A DNA stretch of 64,000 nt from NCBI RefSeq assembly GCF_921293095.1, contig NC_060247.1, positions 112,301,111-112,365,110 of the forward strand, given 5' to 3'. Position 1 is the first letter of the stretch. Each line of letters begins with the position of its first letter. Below the pieces are notes generated by a model, which saw only the letters and a list, made by a program, of their open reading frames with translations, did no database searches and was not told where the DNA came from. Shown here in pieces: positions 1-10,234 of the stretch. This DNA comes from Ischnura elegans (taxonomy: Eukaryota > Arthropoda > Insecta > Odonata > Coenagrionidae). The translations under genes and the position numbers were made by a program.

Positions 1-1226
1 CAAAAATTGCCACCAGCCCATACTTTGGCCGGAGCATTGACTGTATATGGGAGTTGTATACGTTTAATACGAGTTCATGGGAGTAATGAAATATAGCTTA
101 CGACATTTCCATGCTTGTATTAATGTCTCCATCGAAAATAGTGAAAGAAGGTAGGTACCCATTTAAAAAATGCTTCCAAATCCATAAATCCATTGGCCAG
201 TTTCAAGGAACTATAAAATTGACTGTATCCACTTAATTAGAATTACCGATAACATTTATATAATTTATGCAGTACCATTATATTTATCATAGGCTTATAA
301 TATAGGTAAACTTTCAAATAAGATTCACTTAATATCAGATACAATCAAATATAAGAAAGGAAAGGTTCATTCCCAATAAATTGTTCAAAGATTGTCCAAA
401 AAATAAACAATACAATTCGTAAAGTATATGCTTTTCAATATCTAATTCAGTCTTACAAGATAAAGAATTTTTATTTACTATCGCATTAATAATCTTAAAT
501 ACCATTGAGTTTCTTGGAATATTAATTGTTAAAACAAAATTTGAAATAACGATAAAAGTACTGAAAATATAAGAAAAAACTTTTTTTAAATCCAGAATAA
601 GCAGATAAAAAACAATGGAAATAAACCTTTGCATCAAATAAATACTATTACAAAAGCGATATTAATTTTGGCCAGCTTTTTTTGGTTTGGTATCACTGTG
701 CGCTGGTTTCTCGTGAACCAGACTCATGCTAACCTCCCCCAGAGCCTCCCTGGCCAAAGGCCAAGGAAGCAATTTCTTGTCAACAGCAATGCAAAATGTC
801 CATCATTCTGAAATCATGGAGAGTGGTGCAGCTAGTGGGGACTTTGGAGGATAACCCAGCTGTACATAAATCTTTTATCCATGGTATCATAATAAGCCAC
901 CAACTACTCTCTAAGTTTTAAAACATGGAACAGGAATTGTGAAACAAACCATTCTTCCTATTGGACAGCTTTCCGGGGAGGCATTGGAAGCCCGACACAA
1001 AGTACACAAGATGATATTGTACAAAACATACCAGGAAAGTTTCTAGGGTTGCCACAAATAAACACTTTTCCATAAGCTTCTGCTTACATCAGATCTCTTT
1101 ATTTCTTTAAACAATTCTGATGATTGGCGAAAATATTTTAGGTATGAGTAGTCTTTATCCTCTATCTCAGATTAGGATTTAAAGTGGCACGCCTTTGTTT
1201 TTGAGCAATTCGAAATAAATATATTT
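1..1226. other. AT-rich intergenic DNA, nothing recognised
   Basis: I see no coding exon, RNA gene or clear transposon end here. The open frames are short, AT-rich and resemble no protein family. It may be upstream of Nrt or belong to an unseen neighbour. Confidence 0.4.
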
Positions 1227-1234
1227 GTTAATGG

Positions 1235-1758
1235 CAGGACCGGCCCTAGCAGGTGCGGGGCTAGGGGCGAACCTTCAGTGCGGGGCCCTTCACCTAAAAT
1301 ATTAAACTCTATACCCCTTCTACAAACTCGAGCATTTTGAATCCCTACCACTCTCTGGCTAAGTATGTGTTCCCCTCCCAAATTCAGACTTCGTAATTAC
1401 GCCGTTATGATACCATCACGCAGTTGAGTTCAAATTAGTATAATACAAATAAAATTTATAATTATATTTATTCATAAAATTATAACGTAAAATTAACATA
1501 AAAACACTCGTTGTTATCACTCACACGACACAGTACTGTACTGACAAACGCAATTGCACAATAAAAATTACTGCATTATTATTCCTTTTTCATAATATTA
1601 TTTTTTGTCTAGCACAGACTTAACAATACAGTAATAGGTAGTTGAAATTGCGTTTTCAAAACTATCGTATATTTTAATTTTTTTTCACGGACGCCGGGCC
1701 CCCCAAAGCGCGGGGCCCGGGGCGGTCGCCCTGATCGCCCCGCCGTAAGGCGGCCCTG
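1235..1758. mobile_element. Non-autonomous hAT-like element, 524 bp
   Basis: The element runs from CAGGACCGGCC to GGCGGCCCTG and is flanked by perfect 8-bp direct repeats GTTAATGG (1227-1234 and 1759-1766). Eight-bp duplications and CAG...CTG ends are typical of the hAT superfamily. The ends are GC-rich and the middle AT-rich, and there is no transposase frame. Confidence 0.8.
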
Positions 1759-1910
1759 GTTAATGGTATTAGTCTTTATTATTACGCTTCAATGACCAAA
1801 ATTTAAGACTGAAAAGACCCAGAAGTAATTTTCAATCGTCACTTATCTTATGGAAAGCTATTAGATAGATTAAATGTTGTTAATATAAGAAGCAATTCTA
1901 TCCTTTCTTT

Positions 1911-2141
1911 CATAGGCGGATCTAGAGGGGGGGGAAGTCACGGGGGCACCCCCAGACCCTTAAAAAATATGGAAGATTTTAATAAAGTCCCATTATCATT
2001 GCGTTCGTTTTGCATTACGAGGTATCCTTGTGCCCCCCCAGAACAAAATCCTGGATACGGCCTTGCTTGTGCCCCCCAGAAAGAAATCCTGGATACGGCC
2101 TTGCTTGTGCCCCCCAGAAAGAGATCCTGGATCCGCCCCTG
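1911..2141. mobile_element. Non-autonomous hAT-like element with internal tandem units
   Basis: It starts at CATAGGCGGATCTAG and ends at GGATCCGCCCCTG, flanked by 8-bp repeats CTTTCTTT/CTTCCTTT (7 of 8). Inside, at about 2029-2141, a unit of about 39 bp (CCCCCAGAA...ATCCTGGATACGGCC) occurs three times, the last copy running into the right end. The element at 4590-4791 is a close relative with fewer units. Confidence 0.75.
2029..2141. repeat. About 39-bp tandem repeat, three units, inside the hAT-like element
   Basis: Each unit reads CCCCCAGAA(C/A)...ATCCTGGAT(A/C)CGGCC. The third differs and forms the terminal repeat of the element, which suggests growth by duplication of the element's own end. 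Confidence 0.65.
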
Positions 2142-2395
2142 CTTCCTTTGATATTCACGTATCAAATGGGTCGAAATTCTCCTGTAAACTATGCTTCCTG
2201 CGTCACTTTTTCTTATTTATATTTTTTAGTGCTCTCCCAAACAATATTGTGGACTACATCATTCTAAATAAGTTTCGTTGTGTCCTTAAATTATAAAATT
2301 CGTAAAAGTTTCCTTAATTTAGCAATACTTAAGACTACAGCGATTTTTGGCCAGATTTTTTCGATTTTAGCCCACTGTGCGGCGTGTCTTGCCAG

Positions 2396-2906
2396 CAGGG
2401 ACGATCTGGAGTGAATGGGGGCCCTCGGATGGGGCTCATGTTGGGGCCGGAAAATTTTAGGAAATTGCATGCCCTGAAATGGATTTTGAAGTTTTTCGGG
2501 TTCTTAAAAAAAACTATATAAAAATAGTAATTTCGTCATAAAAAATACTCTAAAAAATGAGAATTTCACAGATTGTGAAATTTAATAATAGAAATCTAAA
2601 TACACCTCTAAAATATGCTTTTCAAATAGCCCTTTCAAAACAGAATCAGATTCTCCTTATTTTTCTGATTCCATTTATTTTTATTTATTTTTAGACGACG
2701 TTTATTCTGCGATTATGTTGCAAATAAAGCAAATTAATGAAAATTTATAATTTTATGATTGCAATAAAATCATAGGTGCAAGTAATCCGATTCTTTATCA
2801 ATTACACATGTTATATACGCATCACGATAGACGAGCGTTGTGGGGGCCCCCTAAGGCCGGTGCCCTCGGCGATCGCCCACCAGCCGACCTGGCCAGACCG
2901 CCCCTG
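2396..2906. mobile_element. Non-autonomous hAT-like element, 511 bp
   Basis: It begins CAGGGACGATC and ends GACCGCCCCTG, with 8-bp flanks CTTGCCAG and CTTGTCAG (7 of 8). The interior is AT-rich between GC-rich ends, as in the element at 1235-1758, and has no transposase. Confidence 0.7.
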
Positions 2907-2984
2907 CTTGTCAGTTAGCAATTTCTTTGGTCCAATCAAGAGCTCAGAGAGTAATTTTCCTTAGTCTGCGCTGATTTGAAGTTC

Positions 2985-3200
2985 ACACACTGCGAGCCCA
3001 GGTTCAACTCCTGGCGGTGGCAGAGAACTCAGAACTATGGTTACCAGATCCTTGCGTGAGTGTTGTGTGGAGGACACTTCAAGTGAAACACTCCGTCCGT
3101 TAGATAGGACGTTAATCAGTGATCCCCTCGGCGTCTTTCGAGAAGAGAAGGGTGATTCCGAAGCCGGATTTTTTCCCAGCCTTCCTTCCCTTACCTTGCA
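2985..3200 (+). mobile_element. tRNA-derived SINE fragment
   Basis: A Pol III B-box-like stretch (AGGTTCAACTCCTGG, about 3000-3014) is followed by a body containing ACACTCCGTCCGT, then a GACGTTAA...GTGATCCCCT block. The same body lies in reverse at 6425-6665 with its own B-box-like stretch, so the two belong to one family. It is truncated at the 5' side. Confidence 0.6.
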
Positions 3201-3254
3201 GCTGTCTGTCGCCTCCTACAAATACTATGCCATACATAGATGACGTTTTTTTGT

Positions 3255-3513
3255 CGTACGTTTCTCATGACAACAACGCTAAGATTGGTTTTACCCAGCT
3301 CTCAATTCCTCTCTCATATCCGCTAGTCTTTTCACAGACGTATTTCTTCTCTTTTACATCCTACAAAACTCTTTGTAACATTCATTCGGGGCCATCCCTT
3401 GCCCTTTTCCCCTTCCACTTGTCCTCGTAGATTGTCTTCGTCAGGCCAACAAAGTTTTCCTGTGTTCTCGACAAGGTTTTCAGAAGACTTCTATTTTCTC
3501 CTACTCATCTTAG
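3255..3513 (-). mobile_element. LINE 3' fragment (reverse-transcriptase C-terminal region)
   Basis: The text at 3425-3513, about a TTGTCTTCGTCAGGCC block, parallels 4005-4120. Read on the minus strand, the latter encodes the conserved C-terminal part of a non-LTR retrotransposon protein. This copy is degraded and has no long open frame. Confidence 0.5.
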
Positions 3514-3744
3514 CAAGGGTGTACCCAGGATAAAAACTAGGTGGGGTAAAGCTATGGTTGTTCAAGTTATAGGTAAGATTTAAGCATGGAAAAGGTGAAT
3601 GAAATCAACATTTTAAGGAAACTGTAACAGCCCTTTATTAGTTTTTAAAATTATTTGCTTGAAAAAATATTATTTTCCTCAAAGATGTTTGCGATTTTTG
3701 CTTCTATGGCTGCCCCCTCCTGCCCCTCGCTGGGTACGCCCATG
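3514..3744. mobile_element. Probable non-autonomous hAT-like element
   Basis: The ends CAAGGGTGTACCCAGG and CTGGGTACGCCCATG are inverted copies, matching the family at 61100-61392. It cuts the LINE fragment to its left. I could not find a convincing target duplication, so the borders are approximate. Confidence 0.55.
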
Positions 3745-3974
3745 GATAGACCACCACCCTAAAGCCTCAGACAAATAAAAAAATTATTTATAACTAATGC
3801 CTATTTTTGGCATGTAATAACTGCATCATTTGCTTACAGTTAAATTTTGAGTGACAAATGGTGTAAAATGTATTTCCAGGCGAGTCATTTTTCAAAAATT
3901 TTCCCGGAGCCCCCGTTTCCCCGGGGGGGGGGGGGGTCCCCTCCCTCGCCCCTCCATCCCCCAAAAGTAAATTC

Positions 3975-4855
3975 ATATTTACGCAACTGATTTTAACTGC
4001 CCTTCTACGATTGTTTTCATCAGGCCAACATGTCTCATAATGTAGCCAACAAAGTTTTCTTGTGTTCTCCTCAAGGTTTTTATAAGATTTCTACATTCTC
4101 CCACTCTTCTTAGCACTTCCCCATTCCTCAGTCGGTCGATCCATTTTATCTTCATCATTCTCCGGCAGCACCACATTTCGAATGCTTCCACTCTTGACTT
4201 CTCTGCTGCTGTCATCGTCCAAGCTCGCTTCCATTGAGATAAATGCTCCTTACGTAGCACATGATGAATTGTCTCCTCTTTTTCTATGCTAGTACTCTCA
4301 GCTGTAATTAGATTCTTTTTTCGTAGAAAGCCCTTTTCGCATGTGTCACATTTCTATCCTGCTTCGCCCATCGTTGGTAATTCGACTTCATAGTTAACCA
4401 AAATCTTTCATCTCTTAAAGCTTTTATTTTTCTAGTTTATTGCTTGCCCAGGTTTCCTCTCTTCCGCTGCATACTAATACCGTTGTCTTATTTTTATTTA
4501 TTTTAGAATCCCTGCTACTGTCAACGCCTAGGTTTCGCTCCCATAACAAAAATAAGCTCCATATGAAACATCAGATGAATGGTTTCCTTCATTGGCGGAT
4601 CTAGGGGGGGGGGCACGTGCTCCCCCCAGAACCTTAAAAAATATGGATGATTTTAATAAAGTCCCATCATCATTGCGTTCGTTTTGTATTACGAGGTACC
4701 CTTGAGCCCCTCCAGAACAAAATCCTGGACACGGCCTTGTTTGTGCCCCCCCCCCCCCCTCCCCCAGAAAGAAATCCTGGATCCGCCCCTGGTTTCCTTA
4801 TCTCTTATTCTCAGCTGCAAAAATATTCTTCTTTTCGTATAGAGCCCTATAAAGG
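3975..4855 (-). mobile_element. LINE C-terminal fragment interrupted by a hAT-like element
   Basis: The minus strand at 3979-4260 encodes a typical non-LTR retrotransposon tail: residues such as WTMTAAEKSRVEAFEMWCCR, then DRLRNGEVLRRVGE and a GYIMRH block. Upstream coding continues in broken form to about 4590 (a YGSE-like block) and resumes beyond 4791 (RALYEKKN-like). The hAT-like element 4590-4791 therefore split an existing LINE copy. Stops and frame shifts make it a relic. Confidence 0.65.
4590..4791. mobile_element. Non-autonomous hAT-like element inside a LINE
   Basis: It runs from CATTGGCGGATCTAGG to GGATCCGCCCCTG with perfect 8-bp flanking repeats GTTTCCTT (4582-4589, 4792-4799). 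It belongs to the same family as 1911-2141 and contains long G and C homopolymers. Confidence 0.85.
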
Positions 4856-4959
4856 ATTAATAAGGAACGCCCATTGGTGGAAGATATATAATATCGTAAC
4901 ATTGCACCTGCCGTGGTAAGTAGGCGTTGGTACATGACTCTTTCATGACGAGGTTAGAC

Positions 4960-5345
4960 TGCGAGCAGACGGATAAAATCGTATTCCGGCATTTGTTGCG
5001 ACGGAGCGGTAACGGAGGGTGCGGTAAGGGGGTGCAAGAGCGCTCCCTCCACACCTCCCCCTTTTGAAAAAGGGTGAAAATAGATTCGACGCAGGCGCCC
5101 CAAGCGGCGAGAGGGGAGAACGCGCAGTCGCGGACCGGGGGTCCGCTTGGCGTCGCTGGAGAGTGTGGTGCGGCGGCCGCACCCAGCGCGGCACAGCAGG
5201 GCGATCCCAGCGGTGAGTGTGACCCTGAAGGAGAGCGAGCTGGTCGCATTGATTGAAGAGAGGGCGCGTTCGGAAGTGACTGACCGGTGCTCAACAGCCG
5301 GCCAATGCAGGTGGCGCCAAGCGGCCATCGGGAGAATCACCTCCT
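4960..5345 (+). promoter_or_regulatory. CpG-rich block: candidate Nrt promoter and non-coding first exon
   Basis: About 380 bp with many CpGs (for example GGCGGCCGCACCCAGCGC) stand out from AT-rich surroundings. A good splice donor, CCCAGCG|GTGAGTG, lies at 5213/5214 on the plus strand. No reading frame here has an ATG that continues in phase into the first Nrt coding exon at 24302, so a 5' untranslated exon is the likelier reading. The open frames on either strand probably reflect GC richness. The link to Nrt is inference from strand and position only. Confidence 0.35.
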
Positions 5346-5466
5346 CATCACATCATATAATAAATAGGTACATTCTTAAGTAATTCGGACAACATCTCCT
5401 TATTCTAGCAATATTTCTCTATTTCCGTAGGACTGGGGAAAGAACAGAGAAGGTTGTTCAAATAAA

Positions 5467-5755
5467 GGCAGCAGGGAAGTTACTTTTTGTGGCGTTGAGT
5501 GAGTTCATCAAGGGATTTCTCTCTTATTTGGGGTGTGTTTACGACTCCCGAAGGCGTTGCCAAGTTCAACGAAAGACAAGACGGCAGGCCGCGCATCCTT
5601 CAAAGACAGTTGCTAAAACAAAGGCAGCAGAGAAGTTACTTTTTACGACGTTGAGTGAGTTCATTGTGGGACTGCGCTCTCATTTCGGGTGTGTTTACGG
5701 CTTCCGAAGGCGTTGCCAAGTTCAACGAAGGACAAGATGGCAGGCCGCGCATCCT
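5467..5755 (+). repeat. Two-copy 156-bp tandem duplication
   Basis: The block starting GGCAGCAG at 5467 recurs at 5623. Both copies end in GGCCGCGCATCC (about 5598 and 5754), giving a period of 156 bp. Because 156 is divisible by three, a chance open frame (5489-5947) runs through both copies. I see no protein family in it. Confidence 0.8.
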
Positions 5756-6169
5756 CTCGCTCTCACGAGAACCCAGCGCTTGCTTCACTTGCATTTACAT
5801 TTAGTAGGAACGCAATGCGTGGTGTCCTTTGCGTTTACACGCCCGGTCGCCATTAAACAACTGAATTCATTACATTCGGGAAGGTATGGATTTTCTGCTG
5901 AATCAATTAAAGCCATTAAAGCTGAATTCAACCGCTCACTCTGGTGAGTAAAAGCAACAGTTGGCAATCCGAGCTGTCTACTGAAACAGTTGGTGTCACC
6001 AGCTGTCAACCTATCCATTCGGTAATTAAGAAGAATCTGTCACGAAGAAAATGAATCTTATGCCACAGTCGCAGTGAGAAACAAAAGCGACTCGTGCGGA
6101 ATATTTAATGTAGCTATAAATTTTGGGGGTTCCGGTAAATTTCCAAATGGCCTCGTTTTGTTTGTGGTA
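5756..6169. other. Unassigned DNA
   Basis: A short minus-strand open frame (5785-6018) and the overlapping plus frame resemble no family. I see no transposon ends. Confidence 0.35.
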
Positions 6170-6177
6170 CGGTATGG

Positions 6178-6413
6178 CAGTGGCGTAACTAGGAATATGC
6201 TTTGGGGGGGGGGGGGGGTGAGAGGGTAGTGGGGGCAACCCCCCTTGGAAACGGGGATTTAAGGAAAAAGTTTGAAAAATAACATTAAAATTTAACTTTA
6301 AGCAGGCGCAGTTAGTATGTATCAATTCCAGACAAGAAATTTAAATTATTTTTTGATTTCTCTGAGGCTTTGGGGGGGATACATCCCCTCATCCCCCCAT
6401 AGTTACGCCACTG
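6178..6413. mobile_element. Non-autonomous hAT-like element, 236 bp
   Basis: The ends CAGTGGCGTAACTAGG and AGTTACGCCACTG are inverted repeats, with perfect 8-bp duplications CGGTATGG (6170-6177, 6414-6421). G-rich and C-rich tracts lie just inside the ends, as in related copies. Confidence 0.88.
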
Positions 6414-6424
6414 CGGTATGGTAT

Positions 6425-6665
6425 TTGAAGGAGGCGACCGACAGCTAAGGTTATTGGCGCCTTTACACAATGGTAGAGAAACTTGGCCTCGGCATCAGCA
6501 TGTTCTTAACGAAAGGGGTCAAAGGGATCACGGCTAAGCGTCCCATCCGACGGACGGAGTGCTGTACTTGAGGTGCCCTCAATATAGTAGTGTAGCAAGG
6601 GTCAGGCAGCCTCTGAGAATCTCCGCCACTGCCGGGATTTTAACCCGGACCCACAGGGTGGGAAG
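6425..6665 (-). mobile_element. tRNA-derived SINE
   Basis: Read on the minus strand, a B-box-like CCGGGTTAAAATCCCGG (about 6630-6646) is followed by the same body as the SINE at 2985-3200, including GCACTCCGTCCGTCGGATGG and GTGATCCC. The tRNA-like head further upstream is degraded, so the 5' border is uncertain. Confidence 0.6.
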
Positions 6666-6814
6666 AAAATAATCAACTCATCATAGCAACGCCTTCCCCA
6701 AAGTATTCTGTTCACAAGTTGACGTACATCGTTCATTTGCGCGGAAAGTAATTTGGGCTTAAATAAGCCGAGGTGTTGGAAACAGCGGGAAAACTTCCGC
6801 TTCGCATTGCTTGT

Positions 6815-7060
6815 GACAGGGGACTGCATAGCGGCCCAATTCCATCCCACAGAAGGTTGATTTCTGTTGCCTCTTCGATCGCATTTTAATCGGCTTTCAA
6901 GTATGTCCGCAGCGCTGTAATGAGTGCAATGTGATTCACTTTTTTCCAAAATTTTGCAGTAAAATGTTCGTAATTTCACGTAAAAGCATTGAAGAGTTAT
7001 GAATTTGATAAATAACATCATCATGTACAGAGGTGTCACGCCGTTCCGGCACTGGTTAAC
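6815..7060 (+). repeat. Interspersed repeat, copy 1 (partner at 18355-18590)
   Basis: The block from GGGACTGCAT through GATCGCATTTTAATC to a GATAAATAACATCA tail matches 18355-18590 in order and spacing with moderate divergence. I could not classify it. In both places it adjoins SINE-like sequence. Confidence 0.7.
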
Positions 7061-7282
7061 AAACGACATTATAGTAAAACAACACTTTTATCAATTTTTT
7101 TGCCTCAAAGTTTCAATGTATATTTTCGGAGCCAAAACAAAGCATTTTTAATGACATTTAAATCATAATTTGTCATAAAAAAAACATGCTGAGTAACTAA
7201 AACATACTAGGCAACGCCTTCTAAAAAAATTAAGTAAAATGCGTTCCGGCACTGCTAATTTTGCCATGACGTCACTGATCAT
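7033..7282 (+). repeat. Interspersed repeat, copy 1 (partner at 9905-10143)
   Basis: Both copies begin with TTCCGGCACTGGTTAACAA and end in TCCGGCACTGCTAATTTT (or a close variant) followed by CCATGACGTCACTG. The two GCACTG blocks are about 215 bp apart in direct orientation. It overlaps the tail of the preceding repeat and has no coding capacity. Confidence 0.7.
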
Positions 7283-7328
7283 GTATATAAATTTAGAATG
7301 ACACCCCTAATTATACCTTATTTCCCCG

Positions 7329-7468
7329 CAGTGGCGTATCTAGGATAGGGACAATACGTGGGGGTTAACCTCGAAGCAGTAGTGGGGTCCAAACAAAATT
7401 ACCTTTCTATCTAGTGTAAATCGGATACCCAAGGGGGAGGGGCTGTAGCCTCCTTAGATCCGCCACTG
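7329..7468. mobile_element. Short non-autonomous hAT-like element, 140 bp
   Basis: It runs from CAGTGGCGTATCTAGG to AGATCCGCCACTG, with perfect 8-bp direct repeats TTTCCCCG on both sides (7321-7328, 7469-7476). It is the smallest hAT-like copy here with a perfect target duplication. Confidence 0.88.
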
Positions 7469-7714
7469 TTTCCCCGTGAAACTCGGATCAATTTGTTGCT
7501 AAGCGACGCAAGTGACGACTTCTATAAACCCATTTAAATGCGCGGTGGTTGACAACACACTTAGAGGCCGACTTGAGGACCCTCTATCGTAATATTCGTG
7601 GCTTGTGAATTCGCTATCAACTATCTACGTTCAAATTAAAAGTAAGTCAATTTTAAAGGAAGCCAAATTAAATTGAAATTTGTGACGTAGTGAAAGGGCT
7701 CTATGATAGCAATC

Positions 7715-7800
7715 ATGGGTCCTTGTAAGTTCCACTGTTTATTTAAATCACAGAACGACCGGTTTCAGCTGTCGAGAAAACATCAGGTACAAGACCTCAT
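7715..7800 (-). repeat. CTGATG-stem-GAAACCGGTCG motif with AATAAA downstream
   Basis: The minus strand reads CTGATG, a spacer, GAAACCGGTCG and then AATAAACAGTGGAAC. Similar strings occur near 38210-38270, 51105-51170, 58845-58892 (minus), 59145-59200 and 62800-63005. The pattern resembles the end motif of Penelope-like elements, but this copy lacks a complete hammerhead core. Confidence 0.45.
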
Positions 7801-8049
7801 CACGAATAATGACCTAATGGTCAGTAGCCCTTATGAGGTCTGTGGAGAGATAACGTTGGCCATTTTAAAGTCTTGAAGTTACCGTAAACGTCTCTGCTGT
7901 TGACCTTAATCCGCCTTTTTATTTGAAAATATCTCCATCCTATCGTTAGGAATGGAGTTATAATTTATGCATATTTTATGGTTAATATTCAGCGCTAATA
8001 TTGATTTTTCGACTTTCTTATTATCATTCCGTATTCTACGAGAGAAAGT

Positions 8050-8660
8050 AAAGGGGACTGATGAAACTGTCCGCTAATCTTTTCACACCCACATATTTCT
8101 TCTATTTCACATCTTTCTTTACCTGTTCCATATATTTCATTCGATGTCTTCCTTTTCCGTTCTTGCCTTCCACTTTTCACTCGACGATTGTCTTCATCAT
8201 GTCTCAAGATATGGCCCATAAGGTGGTTCCGCCTTATTATTATCAATGTTTTCATGAGGCCTCTCTTCTCTCCCACTCTTCTTGGGACTTCCTCGTTAAT
8301 AACTCGGTCGATCAATTTGATCCTCATCATTTTTCTGTATCACCCAGTAGCGGATACAGAAAAAACTCAAGGGGGCCGCAAAAGCTATCTTGAGCTACCT
8401 TTACTTTTATCGTAATGAAAAATGATCAGTTCACATGTGAAGTTAAAGAAAGATTTATTTAAACTGATTATATATAAGACAATGCCATATTATGATATGA
8501 AAATGTTACAATCGTGGTTCTGCAATGTTAGGAAATGCGAGCGGACCCGCATGAGGGGGGGGCGCCCCCCAAATGCATCCGCCAATGGTAGCACCACGTT
8601 ACGAAGGCCTCCACCCTTGATTTCTCCGGAGCTGTCATTGTCCAGAAAACTTGATACTTG
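8050..8660 (-). mobile_element. LINE C-terminal fragment split by a hAT-like element
   Basis: The minus strand at 8050-8344 encodes a degraded non-LTR tail (MMRIKLIDRVINEEVPRRVG, then a MGHILRHDE block). The preceding stretch, WTMTAPEKSRVEAF-like, is at 8588-8660. The gap between them is exactly the hAT-like element 8345-8587. Confidence 0.7.
8345..8587. mobile_element. Non-autonomous hAT-like element inside a LINE, 243 bp
   Basis: It starts CAGTAGCGGATACAG and ends GCATCCGCCAATG, flanked by GTATCACC and GTAGCACC (7 of 8). Removing it restores the order of LINE coding blocks on either side. Confidence 0.75.
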
Positions 8661-9150
8661 AGAAATTTTATGCAACTGCTTCCTTAATAATTGCGGTCAA
8701 ATTGCTACGGCGCACCTACTCGTGGGAGTGAATAGGGTGGTTTCCTATTATTTTTTATTGCCTAAATGGAGAGAATATTACTCCTGGAGTACGTATTTCA
8801 CGCTTTTAGATTTTTAAATGGCATGCATACATTAGTTATAAAGCTACAGTACAAGTAATCTAATCTATATATGAGTTCTACCGCTGCCGTTATAGTCTCT
8901 TATTGATCGTGGAAAAAAAGACTGCCACCAAATTTCTTTGAAGAAACGTTTGACAGAAGCCGATCTTGCGAAAAATGTGGCGGATTTTGGTAACAGGGTC
9001 TATGGAGACCAAACAATAATAACCATGCCAGTTTCGGTAAAAACCAACGATGGCTTTAAACTTTATCACTACTCGAACGAAACTCGAAGCTTATTTTATA
9101 AAATCTATGATTTTCCGATGCGTTCGATTAGACAAAAATTAATATACTAG
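8661..9150. other. Unassigned DNA
   Basis: A 70-residue plus-strand open frame (8938-9150) is the only notable item. It begins at TTG, resembles no family, and stops just before the LINE copy. I would not call it a gene. Confidence 0.35.
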
Positions 9151-9154
9151 AAAA

Positions 9155-9846
9155 GGCAACCCGGATTCCATCAAAACCACTGTGGATGGTATTAATAGAA
9201 AGGCAACAGACGAAGTCATGGCAAGACATGGAGTTGGGAAAAATTCGAACCTATCGTGGGGAACACTTATAAGGAATAATAGCCCTGGTGAAGTTAGGAT
9301 TCGTCAAGTGTCTCGTGGGAAGATTTTTGGATGGGGAAGTAAAAGATGATGCTATTTCGCACTCGTCCGACCACATCTTGAATATGCAGCGAGCGTATGG
9401 GATCTGTTGGAGATAGACTTAATCCGTGGACTGAATAACATACCACGGAAAGCTACGCGATTCGTGAAAAACTGCTATGGGCGTAGGTACAGATAGCGTT
9501 ATTTAAATATTAAACGAATTAGGCTGGGAGCCGCAGGAGAATCGGAGGTTGCGCGCTAGGCTTGTATTGCTTGAACAATTGAGAATAGATATCTTTAAGA
9601 ACGACACGATGATTATCGTACTAGAGCCCCACTATATATCCAGGTCCGACAGAAGCGATAAATTAAGAGGTATTTTGCCGAGCGTATTATATGGAAATTC
9701 GTTTTTACCCCGAACCATAAAGGACTCGAATAAATGTTAGTTATTTTGTTTGAGCTTTTACTTTTTAAATGTAAACGGCTAGTGTCCTAACACCCCCTGC
9801 CACACGCCTTTTTAGGCGGTTTGCAGTGTCGTATGTAGATGTAGAT
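9155..9846 (+). mobile_element. 5'-truncated LINE, copy A
   Basis: Its coding remnants parallel the longer copy at 47375-48606: a VDGI-like block, then RPHLEYAASVWD-like, then LNEL(G)WEP and RLVLLEQLRIDIFKND. The 3' tail ends in TGCCACACGCC followed by ATGTAGATGTAGAT. Stops and shifts are frequent. Sharing an exact 3' end while varying at the 5' end is the signature of target-primed reverse transcription. Confidence 0.8.
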
Positions 9847-9904
9847 GAAAGCACCCCCCGAAGAAAAGATCTAACCACGTGGCTGTGATGAGCAAAGGTG
9901 TCAT

Positions 9905-10143
9905 GGTGCCGCAACACCTTTCCGGCACTGGTTAACAATAATACACAATAGTCAAGTGACACCTTAGTCAATTTTGTTGCCTCTAAATTTCTAATTTATG
10001 CATTCCTAACCAAAACAAAAAAATTTGTAATGAAACGTAAATAATGACTGGTAATAAAAAAAACGGAGTAACATTTCACTTCTAAAGAAAGTTAAGGAAA
10101 GAGCGTTCCGTCACTGCTAATTTTTCCATGACGTCACTGGTGA
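9905..10143 (+). repeat. Interspersed repeat, copy 2 (partner at 7033-7282)
   Basis: It has the same order as copy 1: TTCCGGCACTGGTTAACAA, an AT-rich middle with a CCAAAACAAA block, then CACTGCTAATTTTTCCATG and ACGTCACTG. Family unknown. Confidence 0.7.
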
Positions 10144-10199
10144 TGAGACATGAGTGGATGGAGGGAAGGATGTTGCACGAATTAAAGATGCCGAAGTTA

Positions 10200-10234
10200 G
10201 GAGAGAGAGAGAGAGCGAGAGAGCGAGAGCGAGT
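10200..10234 (+). repeat. GA-rich simple repeat
   Basis: A run of GAGA/GCGA units (GAGAGAGAGAGAGCGAGAGA and onward). The open frames through it on both strands are artefacts of the low-complexity run. Confidence 0.8.

Noticed and set aside
3918-3936. Poly-G/poly-C tracts (also at 4605, 6205, 29872)
   Set aside because: Homopolymers belong to hAT-like elements or are prone to sequencing error; no functional inference made.
4857-5383. Overlapping open frames of 78-145 codons on both strands
   Set aside because: They coincide with the CpG-rich block, where stops are rare; no frame has homology or an ATG in phase with Nrt.
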